Shown here: positions 51,342 to 59,045 of the stretch, piece by piece
Layout of the letters: every line of letters starts with the position of its first letter
How positions within the stretch are numbered: position 1 is the stretch's first letter
Source: a bacterium
GTDB taxonomy: Bacteria; UBA10199; JACPAL01; GCA-016699445
Assembly: GCA_035454885.1 (NCBI GenBank)
Contig: DATIGE010000004.1
Coordinates: 1 to 64,000, forward strand
Direction: 5' to 3'
Length of the DNA stretch: 64,000 nucleotides
Translations under genes and position numbers: made by a program
The notes under the pieces: model-generated
What the model saw: only the letters and a program-made list of their open reading frames with translations
Database searches by the model: none
What the model was told of the DNA's origin: nothing

Positions 51342-54300
51342 AGTCCTTGAGTTTTCGGGAATCGGCCGGAATCCCGTAGCCCTCCAGTTTCGTATAGAGA
51401 TGCCGCCGCGACATCCCCAAGGCCTCCGCGGCCTTGCCCTTGTGGTAGCACTGGTCGCGGATCGCGCGCAGGATCCTCTCCAAGTCCGGCGTCATTTCGG
51501 TTTTGGAAGTCCCGGCGGCTGTTGACGGCGAGGCGACCGGCGCCAGTTTCGGCGGCGGCGCACCCGTGAACAGGGCGTCCTTGAATTCGAGGGACTTCCT
51601 CGTGATCATTCCATCCTCGGCAAAGATCAGGGCCGTTTCCAGGGTCTGTTGCAGCTCGCGCACGTTGCCGGGCCAAGGATAGGACATCAGGAGTTTCAGG
51701 ACGTCCGGTTTCAGTTTGGCTTTGCCTTTGAGGAAGTGCTCCGCGAGCAAGGGCAGGTCCTCGAAACGTTCGCGGAGCGGGGGCAGTTTCACGGTGATTC
51801 CGTTCAGACGGAAGAAAAGGTCTTCTCGGAATGTTCCTTCCGCGACGAGTTTTCGCAAATCCTTGTTGGACGCCGACACGACGCGCACGTCCACCTTGAT
51901 TACCTGATGCGAGCCCAGCGGGCGAATCTCGCCTTCCTGCAGAAATCGCAGGAGTTTGGCCTGGAGGTTGACGCTCATGTCGGCGATCTCGTCCAAAAAG
52001 ATCGTCCCCTTGTCGGCGTAGTGAAGAAGCCCCTTCTTGTCGGCGGTCGCGTGAGTGAAGGCCCCTTTCTTGTGGCCGAAGAGCTCGCTCTCCAAGAGGG
52101 ACTCGGGCAGGGCGCTGCAGTTCTCGGTGACGAACGGCTGGTTCTTTCGGGAACTGTTGAAATGAAGGGCCCGGGCGATGGACTCCTTGCCCGTGCCCGT
52201 TTCGCCGAAGATCCAGACGGGGATCTTCGTGTCGGTGACCTTGTCGACCAAGGTCAGCACGTCCAGCATTCTCGGCGAGCGGCCGACGACGTCGCCGTAC
52301 TCGTTCTTGAGCTTGAGGCGCGTCTCCTTCACCTCCTGAGCCAGCCGCTCCATCTGGCTCGCCTGTTCGTCCACCCGGGTCGACAGGTTTTCGTTCTTGT
52401 CCTTCAGCTCCTCGATCAATCGTCCTTTTTGGAGCGCGATCGCCGCGAGCCCCGCGAAGAGTTTCAAAGAGCGGAGGACGTCTCCCTGGAAGAGGCCGTC
52501 CTTTAGGGGATGGTCCAGGTAAAACACGCCCAGGATCCCCTGCGGGCCGGGAACGGGAAGGGCCAGGATTGACTTGAGTTGGCCCAGGTGCACGCTCTTG
52601 GCGTCCCGGAAGCGCGGGTCTTGCAGGGCGTTGTCGGTGGCCACGGGTTCTCCTGTTTCCATCGCGCGGTGGACCACGGAGAGGCTCAAGACGTGCTCGG
52701 AGCTCTTGAGCGATTCGCGGTTTAAGTTGCGCGCGACCGCCACCGTGAAACCGGGGACCGGGCTCTCCGGCTCCGGCTCGTCCGCCCGCAAGAGCAGGAA
52801 TCCGTGCTGCGCGCGTGCGAGTTCCATCGCCGAATCCATGAGCCTCCGAAGGACGATGTCCATGTCGGTCTCGCGAAGCAGTTCGCGTTCGAGCTCGGCC
52901 AGGCGCGCGGCGATGGGCTCCCAGTCGAAGGGGAGGGGCGGGCTTGTTTCCATAACATTCTCCTTGGGTTTTGATCTCTTGACGGAACCGGCCTTGAAGG
53001 CGGCGGGGAGGTCTTGTGTCTCTCCGACGGCGGCCCGTGCGAGTTCCAGGTTCTTCCGGCACTCCTCCCGCTCTTTTTCCAGGCTCAGCATTTCAAAAAT
53101 CTCGAAGGCCTTCGGCAGAAGCTCCAGGGCCTCGCCCAAACGGCCTTGCCGCCGGGCCAAGACGCCGAGGTTGTGCCAGGCTTGGGCGAGGAGGGCGTCG
53201 TTGTCGAGGCGGAGGGCGATCTCCTCCGCTTTCGCGTAGGCGGCCTTCGCGCGTTCGGGGTCGCTCTCCAGGGACAGGTTCCCCTCTTGAAGGAAACAGG
53301 CGAAGACGCCTTGCTCGAAACCGTCTTCTTCATAGAGCGAACGGGCCAGGTCGAGATGTTCGAACGCGCGCCCCGGATCGGCCTCCGCGAGGTGCCGGTG
53401 GATCTCCGCGCGGCGCCGCCCCTTCGACTCGGCGAGCGAGAGGGCCTTGTCCAAATTCCCCAGGAGCATGTGGGCGCGCGTGAGAAAGGGGCGTTGGTCG
53501 GCGTCCGTTTCGTCGCCGGTCTCGAGACAGCGGCGGAGGCGCCCGGCGGCCTCGTCATCCCGGCTCAAGTTCTGATGCAGCATTCCGGTGAAGAACCAAT
53601 ACTTGACCGATTTCAAGGACGGGGGGTCGTTGTCGGGCCCGAGTGCGAACCACTCCTCGGCGGCCTCGAGCGCCTCTTCATATTGGCCCAGGTCGTTCAA
53701 GAGGCTCATCTTCTCCTTCAAGAGCCGTGCGGTCTCGACCTGGGCGTTGCCGTCGCCGCGCAGGAGGTCGATCGCGCGGCCGACGAGTTTCAGCGATTCC
53801 TTCTTCCGCTCCTGCGTCCACAAGAGGTCCGACACGGGCCGGGCGAGGGCGGCAACGGTCGCCGCGTCCTTGACGGCCAAGGCGTGATGGAGCCGCTGCG
53901 GAGAGACGCCTTTCAAGATCCGAAGCCAATGGCGATGAATCTCCAAGGTCTCGGAGGGGATCAGGAGTTCCTCCATGACCTCCGGCAGCAGGGGGAGGGC
54001 CGGCGCGTAGGTTCCCGTCCCGGGATCGAACCTCAGAAGCTGGCGTTCGGTCAGGCGGGAGAGGGATTCGGGATGCGGGATGAGTTCGGTCGCGACGGGC
54101 CTGTCCGCGGCGGCGATGAAGGCCAGGGCCGCCTTCTCCGGCTCGGGAAGGGCCAGGACCTTCCAAAGCAGGATCTCTCTCCAAGACCGGACGCTTTCGA
54201 CGTCTTCCGGCGACTCGCCGGCGCGGAGACGGCTCAAGACCTCGATCAGAAGGCCGGGATTGCCGCCGGTTTGGCGGAACAGATCTCCGGCCACGTCTTC

Positions 54301-55629
54301 TGAAAAGTGAAAGGCACCGCCTGAGGCCGAGCGGATGAGATGGAAGGCCTCGTCGCGGCCCAGGTTCGCGAGTGGTAGATCCGCCACTTCGGGCCAGCGC
54401 GAGAGGCCTGCGAGAAACTGGCGCCGCTCGGCGTCGGCGAAATCGTCGTTCCATTCCAAGACCGCCACGCGGCCCTGCGCGGGAAGGCCGCTTCGTCTGA
54501 GACTCAAGAGCCGGGAGAGTTCGGTGAGGGAGAGGGTCTCCAGGGAGCGGAAAAAATAGACCCCGTCCGGCCCCTTCTCGCTCAAGACGCGGAAATTCCC
54601 GTCGCGCCGCTCGAAGACGGGAATTCCCGCGAGCGCGGCTTGAAAGGCGACCTCCCTCAGAAACCTCTTTTTCCCCGTCCCCGTGGACCCGTGAAGGGCG
54701 AAGAGCTGGGATTTGTCTTTGATGTTTTTCAGGGCCTCCGCGACGCGCTCCAGGCGGGGGGAGGCGCCCCAAAAGGTCAGGGAGTGAAATTCCGCGGGAC
54801 GCGAGGGTTTCGGCGACGTTCCGCCCCGGAGGGCGCTCAAGGCCTCTTCCGCGCGGGAGAAGCGCCGGGAGAGGTCGTTTTGGATCAGACCGTCGATCAC
54901 GCGGCAGACGACGGAGTGGGAGGCCTCCAAGGTGGGCGCGGTTTCCACGAGGGAGGGCGCGTCGGCCGACATCATTTCGTGAAGTCCGGCGGCCCCCGCC
55001 CGCGGATGACGCCGGGCCAGGGCTTCATAGAAAACCGTGCCCAAGGCGAAGAGGTCGGAGGCCGGACCCTGAATCCCTCCCAGCCTCTCAGGGGCGAGAT
55101 AGGGGACCGTGGCCGCCTCGATCGCGGAGGCATCTTTCCCCATGATCGCGGCGAGTCCGAAGTCGAGTAATTTCAAACGTCCGTCCCGGTCGATCAGGAG
55201 GTTGCGAGGCGAGAGGTCCCCATGCAGGACGCCTTGCCGATGAAGATATTCGAGGGCTTCGAGGCCTTGGACGAGCCAACGAAAGACGGTCTCCGGATTT
55301 GCCTCGCGCGAGGCGGACAGGAGATCCGATCCGTCGACATATTCCATCCAATAACAGGGGCCGCTGTCCTTGCCGAAGACCATGTCGCTCTGGGGGGAAC
55401 AGCCGAGGATCGAGACGATGTGGGGATGGCGGAGCTTGGAGAGGAGGAGGACCTCCTTTTCAAAGACGGACGCTGAGAGAGACGCGGAAGAACGAAGGAC
55501 CTTCAGCGCGACCCGCTCACCGGCCGGGGTCCGGGCGATGTAAATATCCCCAACCCCTCCCGATTCGAGACGACTCTCAACCCGCCACATGCGCCGAGTA
55601 TAGCCCATAGTGAGAGATTGTGAGCGCAT
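51319..55629 (-). CDS. Ser/Thr kinase-STAND-TPR-GAF-sigma-54 activator fusion
   Basis: This is a 1,436-residue sigma-54-dependent regulator with an unusual input half. Domains in order: Hanks kinase (about 14-270; VALKVLR, LHGDLSPRNLLID, LLDFGLA), an ATPase of STAND/AAA type with P-loop GSTGTGKK near 316, TPR-like helices (about 600-880), a GAF domain (about 905-1060), a coiled coil, the sigma-54 AAA+ domain (about 1113-1350: GETGTGKES, Walker B GTIFLDEIAD, arginine-rich LPPLRERFEDLP) and a Fis-type helix-turn-helix (about 1395-1436). The sigma-54 contact loop reads GAFTHA, not GAFTGA. Possible starts are 55629, 55608 and 55590; the last fits kinases best but lacks a ribosome-binding site. 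It is divergent from the sigma-54 promoter at 55690 and probably controls it. Confidence 0.9.
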   Translation of the reverse strand: MRSQSLTMGYTRRMWRVESRLESGGVGDIYIARTPAGERVALKVLRSSASLSASVFEKEVLLLSKLRHPHIVSILGCSPQSDMVFGKDSGPCYWMEYVDGSDLLSASREANPETVFRWLVQGLEALEYLHRQGVLHGDLSPRNLLIDRDGRLKLLDFGLAAIMGKDASAIEAATVPYLAPERLGGIQGPASDLFALGTVFYEALARRHPRAGAAGLHEMMSADAPSLVETAPTLEASHSVVCRVIDGLIQNDLSRRFSRAEEALSALRGGTSPKPSRPAEFHSLTFWGASPRLERVAEALKNIKDKSQLFALHGSTGTGKKRFLREVAFQAALAGIPVFERRDGNFRVLSEKGPDGVYFFRSLETLSLTELSRLLSLRRSGLPAQGRVAVLEWNDDFADAERRQFLAGLSRWPEVADLPLANLGRDEAFHLIRSASGGAFHFSEDVAGDLFRQTGGNPGLLIEVLSRLRAGESPEDVESVRSWREILLWKVLALPEPEKAALAFIAAADRPVATELIPHPESLSRLTERQLLRFDPGTGTYAPALPLLPEVMEELLIPSETLEIHRHWLRILKGVSPQRLHHALAVKDAATVAALARPVSDLLWTQERKKESLKLVGRAIDLLRGDGNAQVETARLLKEKMSLLNDLGQYEEALEAAEEWFALGPDNDPPSLKSVKYWFFTGMLHQNLSRDDEAAGRLRRCLETGDETDADQRPFLTRAHMLLGNLDKALSLAESKGRRRAEIHRHLAEADPGRAFEHLDLARSLYEEDGFEQGVFACFLQEGNLSLESDPERAKAAYAKAEEIALRLDNDALLAQAWHNLGVLARRQGRLGEALELLPKAFEIFEMLSLEKEREECRKNLELARAAVGETQDLPAAFKAGSVKRSKPKENVMETSPPLPFDWEPIAARLAELERELLRETDMDIVLRRLMDSAMELARAQHGFLLLRADEPEPESPVPGFTVAVARNLNRESLKSSEHVLSLSVVHRAMETGEPVATDNALQDPRFRDAKSVHLGQLKSILALPVPGPQGILGVFYLDHPLKDGLFQGDVLRSLKLFAGLAAIALQKGRLIEELKDKNENLSTRVDEQASQMERLAQEVKETRLKLKNEYGDVVGRSPRMLDVLTLVDKVTDTKIPVWIFGETGTGKESIARALHFNSSRKNQPFVTENCSALPESLLESELFGHKKGAFTHATADKKGLLHYADKGTIFLDEIADMSVNLQAKLLRFLQEGEIRPLGSHQVIKVDVRVVSASNKDLRKLVAEGTFREDLFFRLNGITVKLPPLRERFEDLPLLAEHFLKGKAKLKPDVLKLLMSYPWPGNVRELQQTLETALIFAEDGMITRKSLEFKDALFTGAPPPKLAPVASPSTAAGTSKTEMTPDLERILRAIRDQCYHKGKAAEALGMSRRHLYTKLEGYGIPADSRKLKDFIEKNLG

Positions 55630-55641
55630 AATTATCTCTCA
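55611..55641. promoter_or_regulatory. class B inverted repeat between the activator gene and the 55690 promoter
   Basis: TGAGAGAT (55611-55618) and ATCTCTCA (55634-55641) form a perfect 8-bp inverted repeat with a 15-bp spacer. Both arms contain the class B heptamer. The site covers the 5' end of the activator gene and lies 49-79 bp upstream of the promoter at 55690, so it could serve activation of the peptide gene and self-control of the activator. Confidence 0.6.
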
Positions 55642-55689
55642 ACCTGTTAAGTAATTCTTATAATCAATGTAATTACAATAACTTACATT

Positions 55690-55704
55690 TGGCATTCATC
55701 TTGC
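55690..55704 (+). promoter_or_regulatory. sigma-54 promoter of the 55874 peptide gene
   Basis: TGGCATTCATCTTGC keeps all core bases of the -24/-12 consensus. The 45 bp before it are strongly AT-rich (possible bending region). The transcript would start near 55715 and have a leader of about 160 nt. Confidence 0.8.
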
Positions 55705-55751
55705 TCTTTATCCTCTCGAGGACGGCCGAGGAGAACCGCCACATTGAAAAG

Positions 55752-55835
55752 ATGGCCCAAGCCGGAAGGGGACTTCAGCAAATTCAGAGCACGTACAGCC
55801 TGGGCGCGGATCTGCCGCCGCCGGAAGAAGAATAG
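55752..55835 (+). CDS. possible 27-aa leader peptide
   Basis: A short open frame (MAQAGRGLQQ... ending PPPEEE) lies in the leader between the sigma-54 promoter and the 55874 gene. It has no well-placed ribosome-binding site; GAGGAG at 55728 is 18 bp away and better suits a TTG at 55744 in another frame. It may be only leader sequence. Confidence 0.25.
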   Translation: MAQAGRGLQQIQSTYSLGADLPPPEEE

Positions 55836-55873
55836 GAACGACAACCAACGGGAAACAATAACAAGGAGGATAC

Positions 55874-56101
55874 ATGGACATCACACCCAGACCCGGAACC
55901 ACCGCCTGGAGACAGGCCGTTCGAAGCGGCGACGTCGTCAACATGCCGGAGACCGGCACCCGTCTCAGCGGGACGTCGGCCGGAGAGAGGGCGGACCTGG
56001 AGCAGCGTGCCCGCGCCCTCGTCGGGGAGAGCGGCCCCACGCGGACGGCGGCCCACGGGACCACGGTCCACGGCTCGGCGACGCGCGCCAACCATCGCTG
56101 A
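55874..56101 (+). CDS. small 75-aa protein under sigma-54 control
   Basis: The protein matches no family I know. It has a strong ribosome-binding site (AGGAGG five bases before the ATG), a sigma-54-type promoter upstream and a terminator directly after, which together argue that it is real. The sequence is polar and Gly/Thr/Arg-rich (MDITPRPGTTAWRQAVRSGD, then GTRLSGTSAGERADLEQRARALVGE), with no signal peptide or membrane segment. A short helix near 38-50 is the only predicted structure. Its disordered N terminus and promoter type resemble the island proteins. Small secreted protein or chaperone are both possible. Confidence 0.6.
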   Translation: MDITPRPGTTAWRQAVRSGDVVNMPETGTRLSGTSAGERADLEQRARALVGESGPTRTAAHGTTVHGSATRANHR

Positions 56102-56122
56102 CGTTCGCAGAGGCGCCAAAAA

Positions 56123-56154
56123 AAAGGCCCGGTCCCCCAAGGGGCCGGGCCTTT
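56123..56154. terminator. bidirectional rho-independent terminator
   Basis: AAAGGCCCGG pairs with CCGGGCCTTT, and CCCC with GGGG, with one bulged T and a 3-nt loop. On the minus strand it is followed by eight T residues, a strong terminator for the beta-helix gene. On the plus strand it ends in TTT and lies 22 bp after the 75-aa gene. Confidence 0.9.
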
Positions 56155-56184
56155 CATGCCCTCGATCGAAATCTCGAGTTGAAG

Positions 56185-57537
56185 CTAACGGATCAAGCTG
56201 CAGCCGCCGCCGTCACCGCCACCACCCGTCGTTCCTCCGGTGGTGCCGCCCGTCGTCCCTCCCGTGGTGCCCCCGGTCGTGCCGCCCGTGGTCCCGCCGG
56301 CGGCCTCGATCTCGACGGCGCCCGCGTCGCAATCCGCCGTGCCGTCGCCGTCCCCGTCCTCGGGACGTCCCGAGCCGCGCTGGTCCTCCGTGAGGGCGGC
56401 GGCCGCGGCGTCGGTGCAGTCGGCCGCGGGGACGAAGTCGATGGCGACACTGCCTCCCGGCAGCTTATGAGTGGGCGTCGGACCGCCGTTGTTCTGAAGG
56501 GTTGCATCGATGATTGTTCCGGCCACGTCGTTTTGATCCGAACCGTTGGTCAAGAATGTCGTTGTACAGGTCGAGTCGTTGCTTAAGCTGTGGCCGAGGG
56601 AGACGACCGGGTTGGAGCCCGCGGCGAGACCGCAGTTTTGGGCGGCGCCGGCGACAACGTTGTCGGCCAGAATACTGTTCTTGATGGTGAAGGAAAAGCC
56701 TCCCCCGTTGATGGCGCTCCGGATTCCTCCGCCGAGGCTGCCGGCTGTGGTCACTGTGTTACCCGCGATCGTCGAATTGATGATCGTCATCGACCCCGTG
56801 AAGGCGTCGATGCCGCCTCCCCCTTCATTCCCATTCCCGCCGCCTGCGGTGACGGTGTTGCCGGAAAAGGTGCTGTTGGTGATGAAGGCGCTCGCGGTTT
56901 CAAAAAACAATCCTCCGCCTCTTGTCCCGGACGCGGTGTTGTTGGAGATGGTCGAGCCGTTGATCGTGATCGTGTCGCCGGCGGCGTTGTCGGCCGAGAT
57001 GCCGCCTCCGTCGTTGGTCGCCCTGTTTCCCGTAATGTCGCAGTCGGTGATGGTGAGCGGGACGGCGAACGCCCGGATCGCCCCTCCGTTTTCGCCCGCG
57101 CCTCCCGTGAGTTTAACGCCGGAAATGGCCAGAGCTCCGTTGCCATTGGCCGTGATGAGGTTGGCCTCCTTGGTGGGATTGTTGGTGAAGGCCCCCTGGA
57201 TCGTCGTCACGTCCGCGCCCGCCCCCTCGATGATCAAGGATTCGGTGACGTCAAGATCACCCTCCGTCCCGACCACGGAGCCCTGATTTTGCGTCTCGGC
57301 GGCCCGATCCAGAGTCAATGAGTAGGTCCCCGCGGGAAGGATGATCCTGTCCTGGGCGGCATCGCCGTTCGCCTTGATGACGGCACCCCGCAGACTGCAA
57401 TCATTGGCCGCCCCGCTGCAGACCTGAAATCCGGCGCCGGCTTCATCGGTCGTTACGTCGACGGTGTAATCCAGCGCTCGAAGCCTTGCAGGGACGAGCA
57501 GGCAAATGCTTAGGAAGGCGAGGCCAAAGATTTTCAT
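56185..57537 (-). CDS. secreted right-handed beta-helix surface protein with Gly/Thr repeat tail
   Basis: The 450-residue protein has a Sec signal peptide (MKIFGLAFLSICLLVPARLRA), then CSLRGAVIKAN (about 47-57), the CSLREAI-type start of many bacterial beta-helix surface proteins. Parallel beta-helix coils follow (about 80-300) with repeated GGGI, ITNSTFSGNTV and ITINGSTISNN units. A conserved end module comes next (about 305-410: SLGHSLSNDSTC, LQNNGGPTPTHKLPGGSVAID, DQRGSGRPEDGDGDGTADCDAGAVE). The tail has six GGTT units, a Gly-rich stretch and ends CSLIR, a possible cell-surface sorting end without a membrane segment. Adhesion or surface display is likely. Single gene with a strong terminator. 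Confidence 0.88.
   Translation of the reverse strand: MKIFGLAFLSICLLVPARLRALDYTVDVTTDEAGAGFQVCSGAANDCSLRGAVIKANGDAAQDRIILPAGTYSLTLDRAAETQNQGSVVGTEGDLDVTESLIIEGAGADVTTIQGAFTNNPTKEANLITANGNGALAISGVKLTGGAGENGGAIRAFAVPLTITDCDITGNRATNDGGGISADNAAGDTITINGSTISNNTASGTRGGGLFFETASAFITNSTFSGNTVTAGGGNGNEGGGGIDAFTGSMTIINSTIAGNTVTTAGSLGGGIRSAINGGGFSFTIKNSILADNVVAGAAQNCGLAAGSNPVVSLGHSLSNDSTCTTTFLTNGSDQNDVAGTIIDATLQNNGGPTPTHKLPGGSVAIDFVPAADCTDAAAAALTEDQRGSGRPEDGDGDGTADCDAGAVEIEAAGGTTGGTTGGTTGGTTGGTTGGTTGGGGDGGGCSLIR
56225..56310 (-). repeat. tandem 12-bp repeat coding (GGTT)n
   Basis: About six imperfect 12-bp units (GGNGGNACNACN on the coding strand) encode the Gly-Gly-Thr-Thr tail of the beta-helix protein. 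Such repeats change copy number easily and could vary the length of the tail. Confidence 0.7.
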
Positions 57538-57561
57538 GGATCCCCCTGGGTTAGGGACCCA

Positions 57562-58044
57562 TTAAGCCAGATATTCTCGCCAATTTCGAGCGAAATGTGC
57601 CTTCTGCGGCTCGGCCATCTTCTCCCAGTCCGCGTACTTCATCCGGACCGCGTCCTCGTGGGTGCCGGCGTTGAACTCGATCTCGTCGTCGTCCGAGAGG
57701 TCCGTCTCGGAGTAGACCGGCATGTTGTAGAGACGGCCCATCGGCGGCATGGCGCCCAATTCGCAATCCTGGAAGGCCTGCTGCAGCTCGGATTCGCTGG
57801 CGAAGTGCAGGTTCGGGTGGCCGGTGAGCCTCCGCGCCTCCCGGATGTCGATGAAGTAGGAGGCGGGCAGGACCATCATGTAATAGGCCCCGTCCTCGCG
57901 CATGACGACCACCTTGGCGACCTTGTGGCCGTCCACGTTCTCCCTCTGGGCCAACTGTTCGGCAGTCATCGTCGGGGGGTGGTGCCGGACCTCGTACCAG
58001 ACATTGGATTTATTGAGATACTCTTCCAAGGCTTGTGGTATCAT
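57562..58044 (-). CDS. YbaK/aminoacyl-tRNA deacylase domain protein
   Basis: YbaK/ProX-type domains remove misacylated amino acids from tRNA. The 160-residue protein starts IPQALEEYLNKSNVWYEVRHHPPTMTAEQLAQ, then has VAKVVVMREDG (about 42-52) with the lysine used by the family, and LGAMPPMGRLYNMPVY near 97-112 (the conserved GxxxPxG motif, here GAMPPMG). A 30-residue C-terminal helix is additional. The strong ribosome-binding site AGGAGGTG supports the start at 58044. Stand-alone gene; divergent from rpsB by 143 bp. Confidence 0.85.
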   Translation of the reverse strand: MIPQALEEYLNKSNVWYEVRHHPPTMTAEQLAQRENVDGHKVAKVVVMREDGAYYMMVLPASYFIDIREARRLTGHPNLHFASESELQQAFQDCELGAMPPMGRLYNMPVYSETDLSDDDEIEFNAGTHEDAVRMKYADWEKMAEPQKAHFARNWREYLA

Positions 58045-58117
58045 ACGGGCACCTCCTGGTAGGCTGTTCTTTGTCTAAGAATATCACGACCCTGAGCCCC
58101 CGGGTTACAGTTTTTTC

Positions 58118-58146
58118 TTGCATAAACGGGGTGATGGATGTATCCG
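58118..58146 (+). promoter_or_regulatory. possible promoter of the rpsB cluster
   Basis: TTGCAT (58118-58123) and TATCCG (58141-58146) are separated by 17 nt, upstream of the rpsB start. A leader hairpin (ATCCGAAAA with TTTTTCGAAT) follows. Fit to the -10 consensus is only moderate. Confidence 0.35.
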
Positions 58147-58187
58147 AAAACGCTCAATTTTTCGAATACCCCCCGTAAGGAGAATGT

Positions 58188-59045
58188 ATGGTCGAAATGT
58201 CCGTCAAAGAAATGCTCGAAGCCGGTGTCCACTTCGGTCACCAGACGCACCGTTGGGACCCCCGGATGAAGCCGTTCATTTTCGGCTCCCGGAACGGCAT
58301 CCACATCATCGATCTTCAGAAGACGGTCGATCTCTGCCGCGAGGCGTGCGCCTTCATCGCCAAGACCGTGTCCGAGGGCGGCAACGTCCTCTTCGTCGGC
58401 ACCAAGCGCCAGGCCCAGCCCATTATTGAAGAATCGGCCAAGCAGGCCCAGATGTTCTACGTCAGCCATCGCTGGCTGGGCGGGACGCTCACCAACTTCA
58501 AGACCATCCAGACCTCCATCAACCGCCTGAAGGACCTCGAAAAGAAGAAGGAAGACAACGCTCTCGAAGGATTGACCAAGAAGGAAAAGCTCATGGTGGA
58601 GCGCGAGATCATCAACCTGACGAAATCCTTCGGCGGCATCAAGGACATGAACCGTCTTCCGGCCATCATCTTCATCGTCGATCCGCACAAGGAAGATATC
58701 GCCCTCCTGGAGGCCAACCGGCTGAAGATTCCGGTCGTTGCGATCGCCGACACCAATTGCAATCCCGAGGGCATCGATTACCTCGTGCCGGGCAATGACG
58801 ACGCCATCAAGTCCATCCGTCTTTTCACCGCCAAGGTCGTCCAGGCCTGTTTGGACGGGATGGCCCAGCGCGAGAACGTGCTGCGCGACCGCATCGCGGC
58901 AGAGTCCGGCGCGGGTACCCGCGAGGCGGCGGGCGGACGCGGCAAGGCCTTCGTCACCAAGGCGGAGGCCTATGAGGCGGAGACGGACGGGGAGTACACG
59001 GCCGGCCGCGCGGCCTCCGAGATCGCCAAGGAAGGCGCCGTATGA
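58188..59045 (+). CDS. rpsB: 30S ribosomal protein S2
   Basis: Ribosomal protein S2 of the small subunit. The 285-residue protein starts SVKEMLEAGVHFGHQTHRWDPRMKPFIF, a textbook S2 start, and has FVGTKRQAQPII, YVSHRWLGGTLTNFKTI, LPAIIFIVDPHKE, PVVAIADTNCNPEGIDYLVPGNDDAIKSI. The C-terminal extension (about 230-285) is longer than in E. coli and charged. Ribosome-binding site TAAGGAG. It overlaps tsf by 4 bp (ATGA). First gene of an eight-gene conserved cluster. Confidence 0.98.
   Translation: MVEMSVKEMLEAGVHFGHQTHRWDPRMKPFIFGSRNGIHIIDLQKTVDLCREACAFIAKTVSEGGNVLFVGTKRQAQPIIEESAKQAQMFYVSHRWLGGTLTNFKTIQTSINRLKDLEKKKEDNALEGLTKKEKLMVEREIINLTKSFGGIKDMNRLPAIIFIVDPHKEDIALLEANRLKIPVVAIADTNCNPEGIDYLVPGNDDAIKSIRLFTAKVVQACLDGMAQRENVLRDRIAAESGAGTREAAGGRGKAFVTKAEAYEAETDGEYTAGRAASEIAKEGAV

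Noticed and set aside
55744-56586. 280-codon plus-strand frame running through the small gene and into the beta-helix gene
   Set aside because: It crosses a strong terminator and overlaps both a 75-aa gene with a better ribosome-binding site and the antisense of a recognised secreted protein.
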